From Bacillus sp. B15-48 (GTDB lineage: Bacteria; Bacillota; Bacilli; Bacillales; Cytobacillaceae), in assembly GCF_016879755.1 (NCBI RefSeq), contig NZ_WOFU01000002.1, positions 864,024-928,023 of the forward strand: DNA of 64,000 nt, in the 5' to 3' direction. Below the pieces are notes generated by a model. It was given only the letters and a program-made list of their open reading frames with translations. It ran no database searches and was not told where the DNA came from. Position numbers and translations under genes: made by a program. The first letter of the stretch is position 1. Each line of letters opens with the position of its first letter. Shown in pieces: positions 30,416-39,320 of this stretch.

Positions 30416-30455
30416 GGTTCTTGCCGAACTTCTAAAATTTATTATGTATGATTAA

Positions 30456-30485
30456 GAGCTTGGCTGGATTATTGCAGTCAAGCTC
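30456..30485 (-). terminator. Terminator overlapping the cse60 stop
   Basis: GAGCTTGGCTG pairs with CAGTCAAGCTC with one mismatch around about eight bases. It covers the cse60 stop; the T-tract (CTTAATCAT) is weak. Confidence 0.55.
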
Positions 30486-30666
30486 GGTAAATGACCATCG
30501 CACTGAAACAGTAGATTTGATCGTCCTCATCTTCTTCCTCATGAATTGCCGCAACATTATACTTAATGTCGATTAATTTATCCTCATCGATCTGCCTTAA
30601 AAAACGATTCATATCAACTTCGAGATCTTTTTCATGCTCATGATCGAATAATTTAACTTGAATCAC
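30478..30666 (-). CDS. cse60: Sporulation protein Cse60 (YteV)
   Basis: About 62 aa; the core IQVKLFDHEHEKDLE and the end QIYCFSAMVIY identify it as Cse60, a small protein made under sigma-E in the mother cell in B. subtilis, function unknown. GTG 30666 with GAGGGTG upstream is preferred; GTG 30675 with AAGGAG is equally possible. The longer frame to 30711 has no ribosome site. No clear sigma-E promoter was recognised upstream. Confidence 0.85.
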   Translation of the reverse strand: MIQVKLFDHEHEKDLEVDMNRFLRQIDEDKLIDIKYNVAAIHEEEDEDDQIYCFSAMVIYRA

Positions 30667-30759
30667 AGTGTTCACCCTCTTTCTCCTTGTCATTATTGAC
30701 TGTTTTTTCATTTTTTATAATTTTCGTAAAAAAATAGTCAATCTTCCCAATAAAGAAAA

Positions 30760-30887
30760 CTCGCCGATTGGCGAGCCTAAAGGCGAAGACAGAGGCGAAG
30801 ACAGAGGCGAAGACAGAGGCGAAGACAGAGGCGTAGTTGCACTTATGCGTTAGGAAAGTATTAATTTGAAAAATTTATACTTTCCTA
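30760..30887. repeat. Composite intergenic repeat with four 12-base tandem copies
   Basis: From left to right: a 6-bp hairpin CTCGCC-GATT-GGCGAG (30760-30775), four perfect copies of GGCGAAGACAGA (30782-30829) and a fifth partial copy, then an 11-bp hairpin TAGGAAAGTAT/ATACTTTCCTA (30851-30887). No T-tract follows either hairpin. It lies between cse60 and ytwF. Confidence 0.85.
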
Positions 30888-30943
30888 TTAGCTAAAAAAA
30901 GCTGAATATCCTAGAGATACCAGCCATTCAATCGTGTCTTCTT

Positions 30944-31249
30944 TTATTTCGTTTCACCTTTCCACTCCAACATTCCGCCAACCATATTTCTTACCTTGTA
31001 TCCTTGTTCGTTTAGATACTGACAAACATGTCCACTGCGATTACCTGATCGGCAAATAAAAATATATTCTTTTTCCTTATCAAAATAATCAAGGTTCTCA
31101 GGTATCGTTCCCATCCGAATATGCTTTGCATCTGGAATCTTCCCCGCGGCGACCTCTTCATCTTCTCGTACATCAACTAGTTCAAGCTTTTCTCCAGCCT
31201 CAATTTTTTTTTGAAGCTCGTCTGTTGTGATTGTTTCAATGTGTTCCAT
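30944..31249 (-). CDS. ytwF: Rhodanese-domain protein YtwF
   Basis: A 101-aa single rhodanese domain. The active-site loop CRSGNRSG contains the catalytic cysteine, so it may carry sulfane sulfur. ATG 31249 is chosen because GGGGTGG lies 5 bases upstream. It may be read from its own promoter; leuS ends in a strong terminator just upstream. Confidence 0.9.
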   Translation of the reverse strand: MEHIETITTDELQKKIEAGEKLELVDVREDEEVAAGKIPDAKHIRMGTIPENLDYFDKEKEYIFICRSGNRSGHVCQYLNEQGYKVRNMVGGMLEWKGETK

Positions 31250-31337
31250 TGAACCCACCCCTTCGGTTTTTTATGTTCATTGTATTATACTATAATTAAG
31301 ATTAAAAGCATTTAAACCTACTAAAGCAACATAAAAA

Positions 31338-31365
31338 CATCCATCCCCTCGAGCGGGGATGGATG
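31338..31365 (-). terminator. Terminator after leuS
   Basis: An 11-bp perfect stem CATCCATCCCC/GGGGATGGATG with a 6-base loop; TTTTTATG follows on the minus strand. Confidence 0.88.
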
Positions 31366-31395
31366 ATCCAATTTTCCTTATTCGATTGTAAACAC

Positions 31396-33816
31396 TTAGT
31401 TGGCAACAATATTTACTAATTTTCCCGGTACAGCAATAACTTTCCGTATCGTTTTTCCATCGATTTGTTCTTTAACCGACTGAGCATCCATCGCGATCTG
31501 TTCAAGCGTTTCGCGATTCGCATCAGCTGGTACTTTTAATTTCGCTTTAATTTTCCCATTTACTTGAATGACTATTTCGATTTCATCATCAACTAACTTC
31601 GCCTCATCGTATGCTGGCCAAGCTGCATAACTAATGGATTCTTGATGACCAAGCTTCTGCCATAGTTCTTCACTTATATGCGGACAAATTGGCGCTAACA
31701 TTTTTACGAAACCTTCCACATAACTTTTTGGAAGTACATTTACTTTGTATCCTTCATTAATAAATACCATCAATTGCGAGATTGCTGTGTTAAAGCGAAG
31801 CCCTTCATAATCTTCAGTTACTTTTTTAACCGTCTGATGGTACACTTTCTCAAGTTCCGCTCCATCAGATCCCTCTTTGATTTTCTCATTTAATTTGCCA
31901 TGATCATCAACGAATAGACGCCAAACACGATCAAGGAAGCGGCGGGAGCCATCTAAACCATTTGTAGACCACGCAATTGAAGCATCTAGTGGCCCCATAA
32001 ACATTTCATATAACCGTAGCGTATCTGCACCGTGACTATCCACCACTGAATCAGGATTGACAACATTCCCTTTTGATTTACTCATTTTTTCATTGTTTTC
32101 TCCAAGAATCATTCCTTGGTTGAAAAGCTTTTGGAATGGTTCCTTCGTAGAGACAACGCCAATGTCATAAAGGAATTTATGCCAGAAACGGGCATATAAG
32201 AGGTGAAGTACAGCATGCTCAGCCCCACCAATATAAATATCGACAGGCAGCCACTTCTTAAGTTTTTCTTCATCTGCCAAAGCTTCTTCATTATTTGGGT
32301 CAATATACCTCAAGTAGTACCAGCAGCTTCCTGCCCATTGTGGCATCGTATTTGTTTCGCGGCGGCCTTTTTTCCCTGTTTCTGGATCAACAATATTGAC
32401 CCAGTCCGCAATATTTGCAAGTGGTGATTCACCCGTACCTGAAGGCTTAATTTCTGTTGTTTTTGGTAAAATAAGTGGCAGTTGATCTTCAGGAACAGCT
32501 GACATTGTGCCATCTTTCCAATGAATGATTGGAATTGGTTCCCCCCAGTAACGCTGACGGCTGAATAACCAATCTCGCAGCCGATAGGTCACTTTCTTCG
32601 TACCAATCCCTTTTTCTTCGAGCCAAGAAATCATTTTGATAATGGCCTCTTCCTTAGTAAGACCATTTAAAAAGTCAGAATTGACATGTTCGCCATCCCC
32701 GGTATAAGCTTCTTCTGCAATATTGCCTCCCGCAACGACTTCTTTAATCTCCAATCCAAACTTTTTCGCAAATTCGTAGTCACGCTCGTCATGAGCCGGA
32801 ACAGCCATAATTGCTCCTGTACCATAACTCATTAATACATAATCAGCGATCCATATTGGCATTTTTTCGCCATTTACAGGGTTCACCGCGTAAGCTCCAG
32901 TAAACACACCTGTTTTTTCTTTAGCAAGATCAGTACGCTCTAAATCACTCTTACTTTTAATCTCACCCAAATAACCATTTACATCGGCAAGTTGTTGAGC
33001 AGTTGTAATTTTTTCGACAAAAGGATGCTCGGGAGCAAGTACCGCATAAGTAGCACCAAATAACGTGTCTGGTCTAGTCGTAAATACTGTAAATGTCAGA
33101 TCCTTATGACCATCAATTTCAAAAGTGACCTCTGCCCCTTCGGAACGCCCAATCCAATGGCGCTGCATTTCTTTAATGCTCTCAGGCCAATCTAGCTCCT
33201 CTAAATCTTCAAGCAAGCGATCTGCGTATGCTGTAATTTTTAACATCCATTGACGCATTGGACGTCGTTCAACTGGGTGACCACCACGTTCACTTTTCCC
33301 ATCAATGACTTCTTCATTCGCTAAAACGGTACCTAAAGCGGGACACCAGTTGACGGCTACTTCATCAATATAGGCAAGTCCTTTTTCATATAATTTTAAA
33401 AAGATCCATTGGGTCCATTTATAATAGGAAGGATCTGTCGTATTTACTTCTCGATCCCAGTCATACGAAAAGCCAAGAGCTTTGATTTGACGGCGGAAAT
33501 TATCAATATTTTGCTGAGTAAATTGCGCGGGATCATTCCCCGTATCTAGTGCATACTGCTCAGCAGGAAGACCAAATGCATCCCAGCCCATTGGATGAAG
33601 CACATTATACCCCTGCATTCTTTTCATTCTCGATAAAATATCTGTAGCAGTATATCCTTCTGGATGGCCTACGTGCAATCCAGCACCAGACGGATACGGA
33701 AACATATCAAGGGCGTAGAACTTTCTTTTCCCCTCATCTTCCGTTGTTTTAAACGTTTTATTTTCTTCCCAATGTTTTTGCCACTTTGTTTCAATTTCAT
33801 GATGGCTGAAGCTCAT
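31396..33816 (-). CDS. leuS: Leucine--tRNA ligase
   Basis: An 806-aa class Ia synthetase. The HIGH-type motif appears as [12 protein letters not shown] (about residue 47), the CP1 editing domain is present ([14 protein letters not shown]), and [10 protein letters not shown] is the second signature. Length matches bacterial LeuS. AGGAGG precedes ATG 33816. Expression is controlled by a leucine T-box in the leader. Confidence 0.98.
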   Translation of the reverse strand: MSFSHHEIETKWQKHWEENKTFKTTEDEGKRKFYALDMFPYPSGAGLHVGHPEGYTATDILSRMKRMQGYNVLHPMGWDAFGLPAEQYALDTGNDPAQFTQQNIDNFRRQIKALGFSYDWDREVNTTDPSYYKWTQWIFLKLYEKGLAYIDEVAVNWCPALGTVLANEEVIDGKSERGGHPVERRPMRQWMLKITAYADRLLEDLEELDWPESIKEMQRHWIGRSEGAEVTFEIDGHKDLTFTVFTTRPDTLFGATYAVLAPEHPFVEKITTAQQLADVNGYLGEIKSKSDLERTDLAKEKTGVFTGAYAVNPVNGEKMPIWIADYVLMSYGTGAIMAVPAHDERDYEFAKKFGLEIKEVVAGGNIAEEAYTGDGEHVNSDFLNGLTKEEAIIKMISWLEEKGIGTKKVTYRLRDWLFSRQRYWGEPIPIIHWKDGTMSAVPEDQLPLILPKTTEIKPSGTGESPLANIADWVNIVDPETGKKGRRETNTMPQWAGSCWYYLRYIDPNNEEALADEEKLKKWLPVDIYIGGAEHAVLHLLYARFWHKFLYDIGVVSTKEPFQKLFNQGMILGENNEKMSKSKGNVVNPDSVVDSHGADTLRLYEMFMGPLDASIAWSTNGLDGSRRFLDRVWRLFVDDHGKLNEKIKEGSDGAELEKVYHQTVKKVTEDYEGLRFNTAISQLMVFINEGYKVNVLPKSYVEGFVKMLAPICPHISEELWQKLGHQESISYAAWPAYDEAKLVDDEIEIVIQVNGKIKAKLKVPADANRETLEQIAMDAQSVKEQIDGKTIRKVIAVPGKLVNIVAN

Positions 33817-33865
33817 CGTATTTACCTCCTGTTTTCTATTTCTAATTTAGTTCAGAGCTTTTCAA

Positions 33866-34118
33866 ATAAAAAAACCCCCGTCCCTAAAAAAGGGACGAGA
33901 GTATATGTATAAATCTCCCGCGGTACCACCCACATTAGTGACAAGTCACTCACTTCATTCATCCTTAACGCGGAATACGGCCTACATTACTAAATGTTCG
34001 TGCAGGCGACTATAAGGCGAGTTCATGATGAGTCTAACTGACTCGCACCAACCGTCAGCTCTCTTTTGCTAGACTTCCCATCACTACTACTCCTTCATCA
34101 AACGTCTTTCAATATGAA
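33866..34118 (-). promoter_or_regulatory. Leucine T-box leader of leuS
   Basis: On the minus strand the T-box core GGGTGGTACCGCG (about 33918-33931) is followed by a terminator stem CGTCCCT/AGGGACG (33879-33897) with a long T-run. The Specifier loop contains GAACTCGCC, giving codon CUC (34019-34021) for leucine. The UGGU bulge would pair with the acceptor end of uncharged tRNA-Leu. Uncharged tRNA therefore favours antitermination and leuS expression. Confidence 0.93.
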
Positions 34119-34127
34119 AGTATAACT

Positions 34128-34156
34128 ATTGTAAACAATTTACGCTTTAGATGCAA
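34128..34156 (-). promoter_or_regulatory. Sigma-A promoter of leuS
   Basis: TTGCAT (34151-34156), 17-base spacer, TACAAT (34128-34133) on the minus strand, directly upstream of the T-box. Confidence 0.75.
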
Positions 34157-34254
34157 GAGGAGACAAATGATTATCACGAATACATTTTCGTTATCAAACC
34201 CATTCTCCCCAAAAATGAACTGCATTATACTATGTATAATGCTTCAGATTTGAT

Positions 34255-34378
34255 ATTAAAAAAGCTGACGAATGATTCAAAATTCCCGTCAGCGTTTGTA
34301 AGAAACTTGCAATGCAGAAACGCACAATCAAAATAATAAAAATTTACTGTTAATAATCTCACTTTTCCCCTAATTATA
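34255..34378 (-). ncRNA. Candidate small RNA between nrfA and leuS
   Basis: A perfect TATAAT (34373-34378 on the minus strand) is followed about 80 bases later by a rho-independent terminator, stem GCTGACG/CGTCAGC plus TTTTTTAAT (34255-34293). The nrfA operon has its own terminator at 34427-34468, so this second one is otherwise unexplained. The -35 is poor. A 45-codon ORF here runs through the terminator and is not convincing. Confidence 0.35.
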
Positions 34379-34426
34379 CGCCTATCCTAATCTAACTTGA
34401 CACGTGAAAGTCACCTCGATAAACTA

Positions 34427-34468
34427 AAGAAAACACTGCACAAATTACTATTTGCACAGTGTTTTCTA
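34427..34468 (-). terminator. Terminator of the ccm-nrf operon
   Basis: AGAAAACACTGTGCAAAT pairs with its near complement (34427-34468) around a short loop, 20 bases after the nrfA stop, with T-rich sequence following. Confidence 0.85.
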
Positions 34469-34487
34469 TTACAACCATTTTATCTCT

Positions 34488-35912
34488 TTATTTTGGCTGC
34501 TGTGCTGGGAAATAATCATTAATCGCATGATCTTTCTTTTTAAAGTTATCGGTTTCCTCGTACACAGCCGTTTTTACTTTTTCGATTTCTCTATCTAGCT
34601 CTTCAATACTTACGCCTTTCTTAACTAACTCTTCAGTTGCAATTTTAATTGCGGCAAAGGACTCTTCTGATGATATTTTTAACGTATCCATCGCTCCTTG
34701 TGGATTATGGAACCCTGCTGCACTTTCAGCGGCAACGATATCCCAGAACCACTGCCCTTTTCGGATATGTTCCTGTGCTTCTTTAATTTTCGCTTCACTT
34801 ACACCAGAAGTAATCATTTTATTCACATAATAATGCGAGCTAATCGAAATATCTTCTGCCTTATGCAATGCTTCCATATGTGTATCTTGAATATCCATTA
34901 CTCGTTGTTCCAATTCATCGACATCACGGTTGCTATGACAAGTCAAACAAGATTGTTCCATCGTTTTCAGCGGCGATTGCCAATGATGGGAACTTATTTT
35001 CTTTTTCTTATCAACCCGTTCATATGGCATATGACAGTCGGCACAAGTCACACCTGCTTGTCCATGTGGCCCCATTATATGGGTTTCAAAATCAGGATGC
35101 TGTGCTTTCAAAATTGGTGTACCGGAAATATTATGAATCCAGTCTTGTTCAAAATTATTTTCCTTTGCGGTTGTTTCATAGTATTCATACATGTCTCCCG
35201 GCTTGAATCCGTTTTCCCACGGGAACGTTACTTCCCCATTATCAGCAGCAAAATAGTATTCAACATGGCACTGGCCACAAACAAAGTTACGCATGTCATT
35301 TTTCGTAGGATTCGACATATCGATTCCTTGTGATTCCATTGCCTTAGTAAAGCTTGGTCGAGTGATACGTAAATCCATCGTTTGCGGGTCATGACAGTCA
35401 GAACAACCAATCGGTGAATGTCCCATCGCTTCAGCTTTTGGCCATATTTCAGAGTTGAAATTTCCACCCCAATAATCATCGCCCATTTCCTCAATCATAT
35501 GTGGAACGGCTGTTGATTTACACGTGAGGCAAGATCCAATTGAAGCATCTGTTATTCGCGCAATATCGCGAACATCTTCAAGGGCATAAATATGTCCCCT
35601 GTCTTCGTTATACTCTGTTGCAAATCCATATCCATTAAATAGAATTGGTAAGTAAGGTTCTTTATCATGATCAAACTTACTGCGTTTGACAGAACCACTA
35701 TATTTCGTATCTTCCATTTCAGCATTTTTCATATAACTGTCATATTGAAGCGGAAATAAATCTTTAAACGCTTCATTGCTAATTTCATCGGCACTAAGTC
35801 CAGTTTGCGCTTCACTCGCACTCGTTCCTGCTTCTTCTGAACTTGAGCAGCCGGAAATGACAAATAAGACAGCTACGAAAAGCAACGCTATCCATTGGTA
35901 ATTTCTAACCAT
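34488..35912 (-). CDS. nrfA: Pentahaem cytochrome c nitrite reductase NrfA, lipoprotein form
   Basis: A 474-aa catalytic subunit that reduces nitrite to ammonium with six electrons. The active-site haem has the NrfA-specific CLTCK motif (about residues 128-132, lysine ligand) and four CxxCH motifs follow (about 170, 212, 290, 322). CHVEYYF after haem 3 carries the catalytic tyrosine. The N-terminus ends in a lipobox (ISGC, Cys22), so it should be tethered to the outer membrane face. The start overlaps the end of nrfH by eight bases. It is the last gene of the operon. Confidence 0.96.
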   Translation of the reverse strand: MVRNYQWIALLFVAVLFVISGCSSSEEAGTSASEAQTGLSADEISNEAFKDLFPLQYDSYMKNAEMEDTKYSGSVKRSKFDHDKEPYLPILFNGYGFATEYNEDRGHIYALEDVRDIARITDASIGSCLTCKSTAVPHMIEEMGDDYWGGNFNSEIWPKAEAMGHSPIGCSDCHDPQTMDLRITRPSFTKAMESQGIDMSNPTKNDMRNFVCGQCHVEYYFAADNGEVTFPWENGFKPGDMYEYYETTAKENNFEQDWIHNISGTPILKAQHPDFETHIMGPHGQAGVTCADCHMPYERVDKKKKISSHHWQSPLKTMEQSCLTCHSNRDVDELEQRVMDIQDTHMEALHKAEDISISSHYYVNKMITSGVSEAKIKEAQEHIRKGQWFWDIVAAESAAGFHNPQGAMDTLKISSEESFAAIKIATEELVKKGVSIEELDREIEKVKTAVYEETDNFKKKDHAINDYFPAQQPK

Positions 35913-36441
35913 TATCCCAATTTCCTCCCTTATTTTCTAAAAGCTCACCTGGTTTTGCAGGTTTGAAGTAATCATCATTTTTAAAGTCTTTGCCGTGTGG
36001 GACGGACTGGTGACAATCCGAACAATTGTCTTTTGCATCATGCGCGACATTTTGTAATGTACTTTGATGACAATCGATGCAGTTTTCGGTAATAATTCTC
36101 ATCGAATTATCGGTCGCATGTAAAACTGCCGGAATTTTGTCTGCTCCAATTGTATTATAGTACACGTGGCCTAAACCAGCTTTCGCCTTTTCAGTGAATT
36201 TATTAACCACCGTATCATGCGGCAAGTGACAATCTGAACAAGCCAATTCGGCATGTGTAGAATCGACAAATGAATCATGAACGCTTGTCATAATATGACA
36301 GCTACTACAAAACTCAGGAGAGTCTGTATAAGCGAGACCTTTTACCGTCACAACGGACAAGATAATACCGGTGAAAACTCCAATAAATAATAATAATTTC
36401 TTATCAAGCGATAAGAATTTTTTTATTCCTCTTTTAAACAT
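35905..36441 (-). CDS. nrfH: Tetrahaem quinol dehydrogenase NrfH
   Basis: A 178-aa NapC/NirT-family membrane cytochrome passing electrons from menaquinol to NrfA. One N-terminal transmembrane helix (about residues 15-37) and four CxxCH motifs (about 45, 68, 121, 140). The first is CSSCHIM, where the Met is the haem-1 ligand typical of NrfH. The nrfH-nrfA order and overlap are those of the NrfHA complex. Confidence 0.94.
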   Translation of the reverse strand: MFKRGIKKFLSLDKKLLLFIGVFTGIILSVVTVKGLAYTDSPEFCSSCHIMTSVHDSFVDSTHAELACSDCHLPHDTVVNKFTEKAKAGLGHVYYNTIGADKIPAVLHATDNSMRIITENCIDCHQSTLQNVAHDAKDNCSDCHQSVPHGKDFKNDDYFKPAKPGELLENKGGNWDNG

Positions 36442-36505
36442 TCTTTTTCACCTCCCCCTGGCAAAAAATAAATCTATTAAAACACTAGATGTGTCTTAAC
36501 CAAGG

Positions 36506-37012
36506 TTAGGATGAAGTTTTTTCTTCAATTAATTGAATTAGACGTGCCTTCGTTGTCGGCCCAGAGAACCTCTCAACAATTATGCCATCTTTATTAATGA
36601 TAATTGTTTCAGGCTGCCCGATAACACTGTATTCTTTTGAAATCTTTTCTTGTGTATCTAAAAGATAAAGCAGCTGCGAACCCGTGTCGCTAATATATTT
36701 TTCGATTCTTTTCTTTGATTCACCTTTGGCAATAATAATTAACTGTGCATCCTCATATTCCAACCCAAACGCCTCAAGCTCTGGCGCTTCATCAATACAA
36801 GGCTGGCACCAAGTTGCAAAAAAGTTCAATACAACGGTCTGCCCTTTAAAATCAGACAATTGATAAGTATCGTCATGAATATCTGTTAATTCAAACTCGA
36901 TTGCCGCATCCCCGGGATTAGCGGAGGCTCTTCCACTAAGACCATTTATCAGGAAACCGATAAACCCGATGGCAGTGATAAGGACAATTAACGGTACGAT
37001 TTTCTTCCTCAT
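36506..37012 (-). CDS. CcmG/ResA-type thiol-disulfide oxidoreductase
   Basis: About 168 aa: an N-terminal membrane anchor, then a thioredoxin fold with active site WCQPC (about residues 68-72) and a cis-Pro loop GQPETIII, close to the GxPET of CcmG/DsbE. It should keep apocytochrome CxxCH thiols reduced outside the cell. It could equally be named ResA-like; its place after ccmD supports a CcmG role. ATG 37012 is chosen because AGGTGA lies upstream; the frame opens at GTG 37021. Confidence 0.88.
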   Translation of the reverse strand: MRKKIVPLIVLITAIGFIGFLINGLSGRASANPGDAAIEFELTDIHDDTYQLSDFKGQTVVLNFFATWCQPCIDEAPELEAFGLEYEDAQLIIIAKGESKKRIEKYISDTGSQLLYLLDTQEKISKEYSVIGQPETIIINKDGIIVERFSGPTTKARLIQLIEEKTSS

Positions 37013-37027
37013 CTTCATCACCTACTT

Positions 37028-37159
37028 TTATAATTCAGCTTTCCATTCCTCTAATTGACGAATTTCTTGTTCTAATTTCTTCTGTTTCCCACCTAAAACC
37101 ACCATATAAATCGCAATTAATGCCCAAGTTACAGAGTATGCCATTAATAAATAAGTCAT
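37028..37159 (-). CDS. ccmD: CcmD, small haem exporter component
   Basis: A 43-aa protein: MTYLLMAYSVTWA begins a single transmembrane helix (about residues 3-23), followed by a basic then acidic coiled tail (KQKKLEQEIRQLEEW). This is the standard CcmD plan of TM helix plus charged tail. A perfect AGGAGG lies 8 bases upstream of ATG 37159. It sits directly after ccmC, as in other ccm operons. CcmD is needed to release haem-loaded CcmE from CcmABC. Confidence 0.87.
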   Translation of the reverse strand: MTYLLMAYSVTWALIAIYMVVLGGKQKKLEQEIRQLEEWKAEL

Positions 37160-37207
37160 TTTTATTCCTCCTAAAGATTATTGTTTTTTGTATGGATTAA
37201 AATCTCT

Positions 37208-37918
37208 TTAACTAGCTAATTTATGAATTAATTTATTTTTAGCCTTCTTCACAGTTACCCTCATTTGCGAGATTTGTGCACCTTTACGCATAAGGAACAC
37301 ATAAAGAACGGTAATGGCAAAAAGACTAAACATTAGTGTTGCAAGCATTTCTGGTGCAATCCCACCCCCAGACTGATTGGCTCCCTCTCCGAACACAACT
37401 GGATGAAGTTTTGAATTCCACCAACGGATCGCCATAAATACAATCGGTACGTTTAGTGCACCTATGATCCCAAAAACGGATGAAAGTCTGGCAATCTTCT
37501 CCCATGAACCTTCCATATTTCGGATAAATAAATAGGCAATATAAATAAATAGAAGGATTAAAGTTGTTACTAATCTTGGTTCCCAGCTCCACCATGTATT
37601 CCAACTTGCTCTCCCCCAAATCATTCCTGAGAGAAGGGTAATTGTCGTAAATAACACACCAATTTCTGCTGATGCCCCAGCATAGATAAAATGATTCATT
37701 TTAGGTTTAATTAAAATGAGGATGCTATAAAATCCAACAACAAAAAATGCTAAGAAGGCAATCCATGCCGTTCCAACATGAATATAGAAGATTTTTTGAA
37801 CTTCCCCCATCACTCGCTCTGTCGGTGACCATATAAAAATTAAGTACAACATAACTAAAAATGATGGAATAAGTGTGTACAATAATGCTTTATCGATTAT
37901 GTTTGAACCTTTTATCAT
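37208..37918 (-). CDS. ccmC: Haem-handling protein CcmC
   Basis: A 236-aa protein with six predicted transmembrane helices. The tryptophan-rich haem-binding loop is present as WGRASWNTWWSWEPRL (about residues 100-115), the Bacillus form of WGxWWxWDxRLT. Conserved histidines flank it (YIHVGTAW, about 46; HPVVFGEGA, about 182). CcmC loads haem onto CcmE. Its start overlaps the ccmB stop by one base. Confidence 0.94.
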   Translation of the reverse strand: MIKGSNIIDKALLYTLIPSFLVMLYLIFIWSPTERVMGEVQKIFYIHVGTAWIAFLAFFVVGFYSILILIKPKMNHFIYAGASAEIGVLFTTITLLSGMIWGRASWNTWWSWEPRLVTTLILLFIYIAYLFIRNMEGSWEKIARLSSVFGIIGALNVPIVFMAIRWWNSKLHPVVFGEGANQSGGGIAPEMLATLMFSLFAITVLYVFLMRKGAQISQMRVTVKKAKNKLIHKLAS

Positions 37919-38601
37919 TATGAACCCTCCGTTATATATTCAAATAAGAGAAAACAAGCTGCCAAAAACAACAAATCGTAAGCAACCATTAATTGCAGCC
38001 AGGACATTGCATCTTGAATATGTTCGTTCTCAAGAATCAATCTTATCGCTTGAACTCCGGCAATAATAAGTGGGCTAATTAAAGGCAGCAATAAAACTGG
38101 TAAAAGCATCTCACTGTTATTTGCATTTGCCGCAAGTGCGGCTAGGAAAGTCCCAACGATAATAAATCCGAAAGTACCTGTGAATAGAATTAACGTGAAC
38201 CATAGGTAAGAACCGGAAAATTGATAACCAAATAATAGAAATAAAAGCGGAACACTAATTATTTGAACAAGGGAAACAAGACTGAAATTAGCGATCACCT
38301 TACCAAGATAAATGCTGGAGGAGTCAATTGGAGCGGCCCTTAACCCTGTAAAACAATCATTTTCACGTTCAGAAGTAAACGAGCGATTTAACCCTAGAAT
38401 TCCAGCAAATACAGTGATTAACCAAATCAGCCCCGGAATAACCGCTTTGATCATATTGTTCGTAGGATCAAATGCAAAGCTAAAGACAATAATGACTAGT
38501 GCTGAAAAGACGACCATCATCCCGATTGTCTGTTTTGACCTCAATTCACTCTTTAAATCTTTCCCGGCGATGGTGAAAGCATCAGTAATAATCGACTTCA
38601 T
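37918..38601 (-). CDS. ccmB: CcmB, ABC-type permease of haem maturation
   Basis: A 227-aa integral membrane protein with six predicted helices and the CcmB-typical stretch FTSERENDCFTGLRAAPIDS. It forms the membrane part of the CcmAB ATPase, which works with CcmC and CcmD on CcmE. It overlaps ccmA by four bases. Confidence 0.92.
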   Translation of the reverse strand: MKSIITDAFTIAGKDLKSELRSKQTIGMMVVFSALVIIVFSFAFDPTNNMIKAVIPGLIWLITVFAGILGLNRSFTSERENDCFTGLRAAPIDSSSIYLGKVIANFSLVSLVQIISVPLLFLLFGYQFSGSYLWFTLILFTGTFGFIIVGTFLAALAANANNSEMLLPVLLLPLISPLIIAGVQAIRLILENEHIQDAMSWLQLMVAYDLLFLAACFLLFEYITEGS

Positions 38602-39320
38602 GCTCCCAACACCACGTTTTCATACCAATTTTTCATTTCAAATAAATCCATTGACCCATTAAGATTAAGCTGATCAACAATTTTCCCTTTTTTTAATATC
38701 GCTATACGATCTGCTAGCGAGTGAACTTGCTCAAAATCATGTGAAATGATCAAAATTGAAGTCCCGTTTTTCTGTTTTTCTTTAATAATTGCGTTCAGCA
38801 AGGCGACTGCTTCAAGATCAAGGCCTGTATGCGGTTCATCGAGCATCAGGATTTTGGGGTCAGGCAGCAGCACCCTTGCAATCGCTAATCTTTGTATCAT
38901 TCCTCGTGAAAAAGAATGGATTGAGAGATCACGAAAAAGGTGTAAGCCTACCTTTTTAAGTAATTCATTTGCCTTTTTATCAATGTCTGTTACTTTATAC
39001 AACTTCCCATAAAATTGTAAGTTTTCAATTGGTGTCATATTGTTATATAGAAAAGACTCATGGCCCAGGAATCCAATTTTCTCCTTTATTGCTTGTGATT
39101 TTTTATTTACTACTTCCCCATCAAGAATGATTTCTCCACCGCTCGGCTGAAGTAAACCGACTGTACATTTGAAGAACGTACTCTTTCCAGCACCATTAGG
39201 CCCTACTACAGCCAATGTTTCTCCTTCTTTCAAAGAGAGAGTTACATTTTTTAAGATTAATTTTTCTCCAATCATCTTGTTTACATTTTTTAGTTCAAGC
39301 ATGATTTCCAACTCTTTCAT
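38598..39320 (-). CDS. ccmA: CcmA, ABC ATPase of haem maturation
   Basis: A 240-aa ATPase. Walker A GPNGAGKST, signature HSFSRGMIQRL (SRGM in place of SGGQ, as is common in CcmA), Walker B ILMLDEP and the switch His (IISHD) are visible. It powers the release of haem-CcmE. The frame begins with an ATG overlapping the previous stop (ATGA); ATG 39302 is a shorter alternative. Confidence 0.94.
   Translation of the reverse strand: MKELEIMLELKNVNKMIGEKLILKNVTLSLKEGETLAVVGPNGAGKSTFFKCTVGLLQPSGGEIILDGEVVNKKSQAIKEKIGFLGHESFLYNNMTPIENLQFYGKLYKVTDIDKKANELLKKVGLHLFRDLSIHSFSRGMIQRLAIARVLLPDPKILMLDEPHTGLDLEAVALLNAIIKEKQKNGTSILIISHDFEQVHSLADRIAILKKGKIVDQLNLNGSMDLFEMKNWYENVVLGA

Larger units (their letters stand above)
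28824..30433 (-). mobile_element. Solo-tnpB element, IS200/IS605 superfamily (IS1341-like)
   Basis: It contains one ORF (tnpB) and no Y1 transposase tnpA. Each end carries a small palindrome with the shared core GACTAAAGTC (28832-28851 and 30396-30415), as usual for this superfamily. No terminal inverted repeat or target duplication is expected. Ends are approximate: the right end may be at GTTGAC (28824-28829 on the minus strand) and the left end near 30433. It sits between ytfP and cse60. Movement would need a TnpA supplied elsewhere. Confidence 0.85.

Noticed and set aside
30782-30829. CRISPR array
   Set aside because: The copies are contiguous 12-base tandem repeats without spacers.
30668-30853. 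61-aa ORF with GEDR repeats
   Set aside because: Made by translation of the 12-base tandem repeat; no ribosome site and overlaps cse60 start.
34151-34336. 61-aa plus-strand ORF in the leuS-nrfA gap
   Set aside because: AGAGGAG precedes it only loosely, it begins within the leuS -35 and passes through a terminator; no recognisable similarity.
34698-35333. 211-aa plus-strand ORF opposite nrfA
   Set aside because: Antisense frame of a gene with five haem motifs; no start signal.
36506-37021. Classical ResA of System II
   Set aside because: No resB or resC next to it; it is embedded in a Ccm operon and has the GxPET-like loop of CcmG, though a ResA-like origin cannot be excluded.
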